From an uncultured Flammeovirgaceae bacterium (lineage in GTDB: Bacteria > Bacteroidota > Bacteroidia > Cytophagales > Cyclobacteriaceae): a stretch of DNA of 11,811 bases. The stretch lies in the NCBI GenBank assembly GCA_937138955.1, contig CAKZPJ010000322.1:1-11811 (forward strand). The letters are read 5' to 3'. How positions within the stretch are numbered: the stretch's first letter is position 1; the number at the start of each line of letters is the position of its first letter. Both the position numbers and the translations under genes were made by a program. Of the stretch, positions 6,505-11,811 are shown one piece after another. The notes below the pieces were generated by a model. The model saw nothing but the letters and a program-made list of their open reading frames with translations. It ran no database searches and was not told the DNA's origin.

Positions 6505-8910
6505 TTTACCGTAGCCCTACGTAGCCTAACCAAGCATAAAGGCTACTCTGCCATTAACCTGCTAGGACTCACCGTGGGTATCACTACCTGCATTCTGATC
6601 TATCTCTACATTCAGCATGAGTTAAGCTACGATCGGTTTCATAAACAGGCTGGTCAAATTTACCGGGTAGATAACACCTACCTAGCCGACGGGGTGGATT
6701 CTTATCCCACTGTTTCATCAGCTCTGGCGGTAGGAGCTAAAGAAACCATACCGGATGTGGAAGAGGCAGTACGAATTAGCCGCCTTGGCGGTGGTTTCAA
6801 TAGCTCAGCAATCATTCGGGTAAAGGATGAATTTTACCGGGAGCAGCAAGTGTACTTCGCCGACCCCTCCTTTTTTCAGGTATTTTCTTTTCCATTGATA
6901 GAAGGCGATATCAATACGGCTTTAGCCGAGCCGTTTTCCGCCGTACTGACCGAAGAAACTGCTAAAAAATACTTTGGGCGCACCGATGTAGTAGGTCAAA
7001 CGTTTCGCTTTGCTAACGACGATGAGCACGAGTACCAAGTGGCAGGAGTAGCCGTAGCCCCTCCATCCAACAGCCATTTCACTTTTTCTATCCTAACTTC
7101 TACGGAAAGTTTCGCCTCGCTAAACCCCGATGTAGATTTAGCGACTACCTGGAATAACGACGGCTGGTATACTTATTTACTACTTAAGAGTGATGGTTCT
7201 CCAGAAGAAGTAATTGCTCAAATTGATGCGCTTAATGTGAAGCATCTGTCTTCTCAAGATATAAAGCGTAAAACCTCATTAACCGCTCTCACTGGTATAC
7301 ATCTGCACTCTAATCTGCTTAACGAGATTAGACCTAATGGTAGCATAACTCAGATTTACGTTTTCGTAGCCATCGCGCTATTTGTACTATTTATTGCTAT
7401 CGTGAATTACATGAACTTAGCCACGGCTCGTTCGGCCCGGCGGGCAAAGGAAGTGGGTTTAAGAAAGACTTTAGGAGCTGAACGCTCGCAATTGATCGGG
7501 CAATTCCTAAGCGAATCAGTGCTATTAGTGCTGATAGCTACTTTAGCCTCATTGTTAATAGCTCAGGCACTCTTGCCTACTTTCAATCAACTCGCGGGAA
7601 AAGAACTAGCACTGGAATTAGGGCAAAATTTTGGGCTTTGGATTGGACTAATTCTGGTAGTTTTGCTCACCGGTTTAGTATCGGGTAGCTACCCAGCTTT
7701 ATTTTTATCTGGTTTTAAACCGGCTGAAGTACTCAAGGGAAAATTAGCGGTAGGCATGAACAGTTCGCCTTGGCTACGGAAGGGGTTGGTGGTCTTTCAG
7801 TTCACCGTTTCCATTGTGCTGATTATTGGGGCTTGGGTGGTATACAGTCAAATTGATTATCTGCACAACAAAGATTTAGGTTTTCATAAAGAGCATGTAG
7901 TCGTTATTCAAAACGCTAATAATGCGGTAACCGATCAGCTTAATACTTTTAAACGAGAGTTAACCCAGCACCCAGGTGTTCTATCTGCGGCAGCTTCGCT
8001 AAGTGTGCCCGGCGGGTTACGTCCGATTGTGCCCATTAAAACCGACCGGATGGGTGAGGGTGAAAAAGTGAACATGGCGGGTATCAACATTGATTTTGAG
8101 TACTTGAAAACGATGGGTATTGAAGTAGAAGCAGGTCGGAACTTTGACCCTCGCTTCACTACTGATTCTACTCAATCAATTATCATTAACCGTCAGGCTA
8201 TTAAAGAACTCAATTTAGTGGGTGAACCGGTAGGGCAAACAGTCCGAATAAATCTAGCCTTCCCCAATGAAGATTATCAGGAGAAGCAGATCATTGGAGT
8301 GGTAGATGATATCAATTTTGAACCTCTGTACCGCTCTACCGCTGGGGCGTTCTTTGCACCGCTACTTCCGCTTTATAACTACGTTTTTGTGAAAATTAAT
8401 CCTGAGCAGCGGGAACAAGCTTTACACCATCTGGAAGATACCTGGATGGCGATAGTTCCCGATCAGCCATTTACCTTCTCCTTCCTAGATGATGACCTGA
8501 ACCAACTTTATCAGGCCGAAGAGCGGTTAAGCACACTCGTTACCTACTTTTCGGTATTAGCCGTCATTATTGCTTGTCTGGGATTGTTTGGCCTGGCTTC
8601 TTTCGCTACCGACCAGCGTCGGAAAGAAATTGGTATTCGGAAGGTACTGGGCTCTACTAATTCAGAAATCATCCGGCTGTTCTTTAAGGAATATCTACAG
8701 ATTATCGCGATTGCTAACCTCGTGGCTTGGCCGCTGGCCTATTTCCTGGCGAAAGAGTATATGAGCAATTTTGTGTTTAGCACTCAGATTCAGTGGTACA
8801 TCTTTTTAATTGCTGGAGGTCTAGTGCTGGTCATAGCCTTTTTGACTGTTGGTGCCAAAGCGACTAAAGCTGCTATGAGCAACCCGGTAAAGTCTTTACG
8901 AAGCGAATAA
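6490..8910 (+). CDS. FtsX/MacB-type ABC transporter permease, first of three
   Basis: The 806-residue inner-membrane protein has the duplicated MacB/FtsX layout. Predicted membrane segments lie at about 21-41, 287-307, 342-362, 382-404, 432-452, 687-706, 735-754 and 770-790. Two large periplasmic domains of the MacB_PCD type occupy about 45-285 and 455-685. Each FtsX half contains the cytoplasmic coupling motif that meets the ATPase: EVGLRKTLGA (321-330) and EIGIRKVLGS (713-722). The C-terminus SNPVKSLRSE is typical of these large Bacteroidota permeases. No Walker A or ABC signature is present, so it needs a separately encoded MacB/LolD-like ATPase, not found in this window. The family moves lipids, peptides or toxins mechanically across the envelope; the substrate here is unknown. 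The ATG at 6490 gives the conserved MLKNY start and lies at the end of the duplicated leader. No frameshift or missing segment is seen. Confidence 0.92.
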   Translation: MLKNYFTVALRSLTKHKGYSAINLLGLTVGITTCILIYLYIQHELSYDRFHKQAGQIYRVDNTYLADGVDSYPTVSSALAVGAKETIPDVEEAVRISRLGGGFNSSAIIRVKDEFYREQQVYFADPSFFQVFSFPLIEGDINTALAEPFSAVLTEETAKKYFGRTDVVGQTFRFANDDEHEYQVAGVAVAPPSNSHFTFSILTSTESFASLNPDVDLATTWNNDGWYTYLLLKSDGSPEEVIAQIDALNVKHLSSQDIKRKTSLTALTGIHLHSNLLNEIRPNGSITQIYVFVAIALFVLFIAIVNYMNLATARSARRAKEVGLRKTLGAERSQLIGQFLSESVLLVLIATLASLLIAQALLPTFNQLAGKELALELGQNFGLWIGLILVVLLTGLVSGSYPALFLSGFKPAEVLKGKLAVGMNSSPWLRKGLVVFQFTVSIVLIIGAWVVYSQIDYLHNKDLGFHKEHVVVIQNANNAVTDQLNTFKRELTQHPGVLSAAASLSVPGGLRPIVPIKTDRMGEGEKVNMAGINIDFEYLKTMGIEVEAGRNFDPRFTTDSTQSIIINRQAIKELNLVGEPVGQTVRINLAFPNEDYQEKQIIGVVDDINFEPLYRSTAGAFFAPLLPLYNYVFVKINPEQREQALHHLEDTWMAIVPDQPFTFSFLDDDLNQLYQAEERLSTLVTYFSVLAVIIACLGLFGLASFATDQRRKEIGIRKVLGSTNSEIIRLFFKEYLQIIAIANLVAWPLAYFLAKEYMSNFVFSTQIQWYIFLIAGGLVLVIAFLTVGAKATKAAMSNPVKSLRSE

Positions 8911-8916
8911 AACTTA

Positions 8917-9021
8917 CAATTAACGCTGAACAGTTAGCAATTAGCAGTTTCTTGATAGTACTTTTAACTGCACATTGTTCATTGCACATTTCTAATTGAA
9001 TGAATTATGCTCAAGAACTAC
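8917..9021 (+). repeat. Duplicated permease leader, copy 2
   Basis: This is the second copy of the 105-bp sequence at 6400-6504. It begins 7 bases after the stop codon of the first permease gene and ends at codon 5 of the second. It differs at 8960 (A for C), 9005 (T for C) and 9015 (G for A). Similarity stops abruptly beyond codon 5, so the conserved unit is the leader rather than the gene. No terminator separates the two permease genes, so they may be cotranscribed with this leader internal to the message. Confidence 0.9.
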
Positions 9022-11457
9022 CTCATCACCACCCTGCGGAATTTCCGTCGCAACTCATTCAGTACTGTTATTAATGTGCTCGGTTTAACACTGAGTCTGG
9101 CCTGTTGTATCGCTATTTATGCTTTCATCAAGCACGAGCATAGTTTTGATACTTGGCATGAAAAAGCCGACCGTACTTTTCGGGTAGTAAGTCAGTACAA
9201 GGGCGAGAGCGGTACTAATTATCAAGGATCAGTTGCCTTTCCAATGGCAGACGCCTTACGAGAAGAAGTCACCGATATAGAAATGGCTACGCAGGTAGTA
9301 ATCGATGAAGCGGCTACCGTAAAAATAGAGCAAAAAGGCCAGTCGCCTCGCTTGTTTGAAGAAGATGAGATTACCTACGCAGATAAGTATTTTCTGCAAA
9401 CCTTTGACTACCAACTATTGGCGGGACAATCTGCGAATCTGCTTAGCACACCTAATGAAGTAATCATTACCCAAGAATTAGCTGATAAGTTCTTCGGCAA
9501 TGAGGTTAAAGGAAAGTACCAACAGTTGCTGGGCAAAACTCTGATCGTTGATCAACGGTCGTTCCAAATTGGTGGAGTACTAGAAAATACTCCCCGAAAT
9601 ACGAATGTTACATTCCGAATGTTGCTGCCTCTGCAAGATTACGTAAAGCGAAACAAAGGCTGGATTTATGATTGGGGAAACTATAGCTCTGATTGGGCTA
9701 TGTTTGTGACACTGCCCGAAGGGTATGATGCTGATCAGCTAGAAAGTCGTTTGGGAATGTTGGTAGAGAAAAATTATACCGGCAATCAGGCCGCCCGTCG
9801 TAGCTTCCACCTGCAACCCCTGCCCGAAGTACATACCGACGAACGTTACGGTGGCACTGATTACGCTACCCCTAGTATTCTTATTATCGCCTTTATCACG
9901 ATGGGGCTGATTGTACTACTTACGGCTTGCATTAATTTTATCAACTTATCCACCGCTCAGTCGGTGAAGCGAGCCAAGGAGATCGGTATTCGCAAAGCAT
10001 TGGGCAGTCGCAAAGGACAGATCGTGCTACAGTTTATGGGTGAGACCTTCATTATTGCAGCAGTAGCCTCACTAATTGCAGTGGTATTAGCCCAAGAATT
10101 CGTTGAAGCCTTCAATCAGTATTTGTTGGTAGTGATTGACTACGGACTAGTATTAGATATTAGTGTCGCTTATTTTCTAATTGGACTAGTGCTAGTAGTT
10201 ACATTACTGGCGGGTTACTATCCGGCCCGAATCTTAGCCGCTTTTAAACCTACCGAAGCTCTCAAACAGTCAATGAGTGCTAAGAACACTGGGTTTGCTG
10301 GAAAATTTTCATTACGAAAAACGCTGGTGGTTACCCAGTTTGTTATATCTCAACTACTCATTATCGGCACCATCGTGGTATCTAGCCAGATGAACTACGT
10401 GCGGAATCGTGATCTAGGATTTACCAAAGATGACATCGCCGTTGTGTTTATCCCTCAGCAAGAAGATCAGAACCTGGATACTTTCCGCGACAAGATTGTT
10501 TCTCAGGCAGCGGTAACTGATGTAAGCTTCTGCACCGGCCCACCCATGTCGGGTAGCAACAGCTGGGTCGGGATTCGCCGTCCGACTCAGGATAAAGAAG
10601 AAGGTTTCGGTATTGAACAAAGGCGGATTGATAGTCAGTATCTACCCGTTTTCAATATTCAGTTACTGGCGGGGCGCAACCTACAGGACGAAGATCAAGT
10701 ATTGGCGGCTGATTCTAGCGATAGTTACAATGCACTGCTTAACAAAAAGGCAATTGCCAAACTAGGTTATAGCAGTCCGGAAGAAGCCATCGGTGAAACA
10801 GTACTAAATTCTGATGAAGATAAGGTAACCATCGTGGGGGTGGTAGACGATTTTTTTAATGCCCCGCTACAGAATGAAACCCATCCGCTGATGCTCCATA
10901 GCCAAGGCGAACACGTGTGGATGGCCGCTGTAAAACTGGCTAGTCCCCAACCGATACAGCAACTTTCTTTTGTGGAAGAAAGCTGGCAAGAACTCTACCC
11001 GGACTACTACTATTCGGCCATGTCACTGGACGAATATTTTGAGTACGGAGCTTTTTACGTGATTGAAGATATAATGTACCAAGCCTTCCGTTTGTTCGCT
11101 TTCCTATCTATCGTCATTGGCTGCCTGGGACTGTACGGTCTGGTTTCTTATCTAGCAATACAGCGCAGAAAAGAGGTTGGAGTACGAAAAACCTTGGGAG
11201 CTACGGTTGCCCATATCTTATATTTATTCACCAAAGAATTTGCCTGGTTAGTAATACTAGCCTTTGTTATCGCGGCTCCACTCGGGTACTTTGCCATGCA
11301 AGCTTGGCTAGAGACATTTGTGTACCAGATTCCATTAACCGTAGATTATTTTGTGTTGGCTTTCGTAGCCTCGATGTTAATCGCACTGGTCACGGTAGGC
11401 TACAAGTCGCTCCGAGCTGCCACCGCCAACCCGGTAGACAGTCTTCGTAATGAATAA
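9007..11457 (+). CDS. FtsX/MacB-type ABC transporter permease, second of three
   Basis: The 816-residue protein has the same eight-segment architecture as its upstream neighbour, with membrane segments at about 22-42, 290-312, 346-366, 386-408, 437-459, 694-714, 745-765 and 780-798. Periplasmic domains span about 45-288 and 460-690. The coupling motifs are EIGIRKALGS (325-334) and EVGVRKTLGA (723-732). It ends in ANPVDSLRNE, the paralogous form of the first permease's end. The two proteins align in layout but the periplasmic domains differ widely, so they are old paralogues that may handle different ligands or form a heterodimer. C508 in the second periplasmic domain (SFCTGPP) is a single cysteine, unlikely to form a disulphide alone. 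No ATPase domain is present. The ATG at 9007 is supported by the conserved MLKNY start shared with the first permease. Confidence 0.92.
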   Translation: MLKNYLITTLRNFRRNSFSTVINVLGLTLSLACCIAIYAFIKHEHSFDTWHEKADRTFRVVSQYKGESGTNYQGSVAFPMADALREEVTDIEMATQVVIDEAATVKIEQKGQSPRLFEEDEITYADKYFLQTFDYQLLAGQSANLLSTPNEVIITQELADKFFGNEVKGKYQQLLGKTLIVDQRSFQIGGVLENTPRNTNVTFRMLLPLQDYVKRNKGWIYDWGNYSSDWAMFVTLPEGYDADQLESRLGMLVEKNYTGNQAARRSFHLQPLPEVHTDERYGGTDYATPSILIIAFITMGLIVLLTACINFINLSTAQSVKRAKEIGIRKALGSRKGQIVLQFMGETFIIAAVASLIAVVLAQEFVEAFNQYLLVVIDYGLVLDISVAYFLIGLVLVVTLLAGYYPARILAAFKPTEALKQSMSAKNTGFAGKFSLRKTLVVTQFVISQLLIIGTIVVSSQMNYVRNRDLGFTKDDIAVVFIPQQEDQNLDTFRDKIVSQAAVTDVSFCTGPPMSGSNSWVGIRRPTQDKEEGFGIEQRRIDSQYLPVFNIQLLAGRNLQDEDQVLAADSSDSYNALLNKKAIAKLGYSSPEEAIGETVLNSDEDKVTIVGVVDDFFNAPLQNETHPLMLHSQGEHVWMAAVKLASPQPIQQLSFVEESWQELYPDYYYSAMSLDEYFEYGAFYVIEDIMYQAFRLFAFLSIVIGCLGLYGLVSYLAIQRRKEVGVRKTLGATVAHILYLFTKEFAWLVILAFVIAAPLGYFAMQAWLETFVYQIPLTVDYFVLAFVASMLIALVTVGYKSLRAATANPVDSLRNE

Positions 11458-11460
11458 TCT

Positions 11461-11524
11461 GGCGGGGAGCTGGGGGCGAGGGGCTTGGAACTCTTCATAC
11501 TCCCCGCCCCCTGCCCCAACCCCC
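11461..11524. repeat. G-rich/C-rich hairpin with minus-strand G-quadruplex motif
   Basis: GGCGGGGAG (11461-11469) pairs with CTCCCCGCC (11500-11508) as a 9-bp perfect stem, and GGGGGC (11472-11477) can alternatively pair with GCCCCC (11506-11511). The C-rich half has four C runs of 4-5 (11502-11505, 11507-11511, 11514-11517, 11520-11524) separated by 1, 2 and 2 bases, so the minus strand fits a four-tract G-quadruplex. It starts 3 bases after the second permease stop and ends 7 bases before the next ATG. No T run follows, so it is not a standard intrinsic terminator, but it could attenuate transcription or protect the upstream message. Confidence 0.75.
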
Positions 11525-11531
11525 TAGCCTT

Positions 11532-11811
11532 ATGATTAGGAACTATTTCAGAATTGCCCTACGTAACCTGAGCCGTTACAAGGTCTATTCCTTTATTAAT
11601 GTATTGAGCCTAGCTATTGGCATGGCGGCTTGTTTAGTAATTTTTCTCTTTATATCCGATGAACTGAGCTTTGATGCTTTTCATCAGCAAAAAGATCAGA
11701 TTTATCGATTGGATGAAGTGCAGTCGTTCCCTGGAATGAGTCCGCAAAACGTAGCCCTGTCTATGCCCGGTATGGGGTCAAATTTGCTCGAGGAGATGGC
11801 CGTAATTACTA
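11532..11811 (+). CDS. FtsX/MacB-type ABC transporter permease, third, N-terminal fragment
   Basis: The first 93 codons of a third paralogue are present before the window ends. The start MIRNYFRIALRNLSRYKVYS matches the amphipathic cytoplasmic entry of the two upstream permeases (MLKNY...). It is followed by a membrane segment at about residues 22-42 (INVLSLAIGMAACLVIFLFI) and by DELSFDAFHQQKDQIYRLDE, which opens the first periplasmic MacB_PCD-type domain; the equivalent in the first permease is HELSYDRFHKQAGQIYRVD. It lies 74 bp after the second permease stop, separated by a GC-rich hairpin, and does not carry the duplicated leader found before the other two. The start ATG at 11532 is placed by this alignment. 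The rest of the gene is outside the window. Confidence 0.9.
   Translation, partial: MIRNYFRIALRNLSRYKVYSFINVLSLAIGMAACLVIFLFISDELSFDAFHQQKDQIYRLDEVQSFPGMSPQNVALSMPGMGSNLLEEMAVIT

Overview
The window looks like a chromosomal segment from a member of the Bacteroidota, most probably the order Cytophagales. This rests on the DnaB sequence, start codons that lack Shine-Dalgarno sequences, a TATGTTTG box of the Bacteroidota type (TAnnTTTG) upstream of dnaB, a Tat-exported Gfo/Idh/MocA oxidoreductase, and consecutive FtsX/MacB-type permease genes of about 800 residues. Genus and species cannot be read from the sequence.

Left part, minus strand (1-3032): a two-domain universal stress protein, then the replicative helicase gene dnaB, then the first 69 codons of pdxH (pyridoxamine 5'-phosphate oxidase), which runs off the left edge. 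dnaB and pdxH are only 14 bp apart and are probably cotranscribed. The 247-bp gap between the stress protein gene and dnaB holds a probable intrinsic terminator, a candidate dnaB promoter directly behind it, and an 18-bp perfect palindrome in the dnaB leader.

Centre, plus strand (3227-6282): a secreted Gfo/Idh/MocA oxidoreductase diverges from the stress protein gene. It is followed by a Uma2-family endonuclease pseudogene with one frameshift and one in-frame amber codon, and then by an AT-rich gene resembling the DUF5677 family. The last two look like an accessory insertion between housekeeping-type genes.

Right part, plus strand (6490-11811): three consecutive FtsX/MacB-type ABC permease genes, the last cut by the window edge. 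No ATPase partner gene is visible. The first two are preceded by a nearly identical 90-bp leader containing nested inverted repeats. The second and third are separated by a G-rich/C-rich hairpin whose minus strand carries a strong G-quadruplex motif. These permeases probably act in envelope export or efflux, or in signalling linked to it, with an ATPase encoded elsewhere.

No tRNA, rRNA, CRISPR array or insertion sequence was recognised, and no gene-free stretch exceeds 300 bases. I see no clear new multi-gene system. The most notable signals are the duplicated permease leader, the dnaB palindrome, the G-quadruplex hairpin, and the low-GC DUF5677-like gene beside the broken Uma2 gene.
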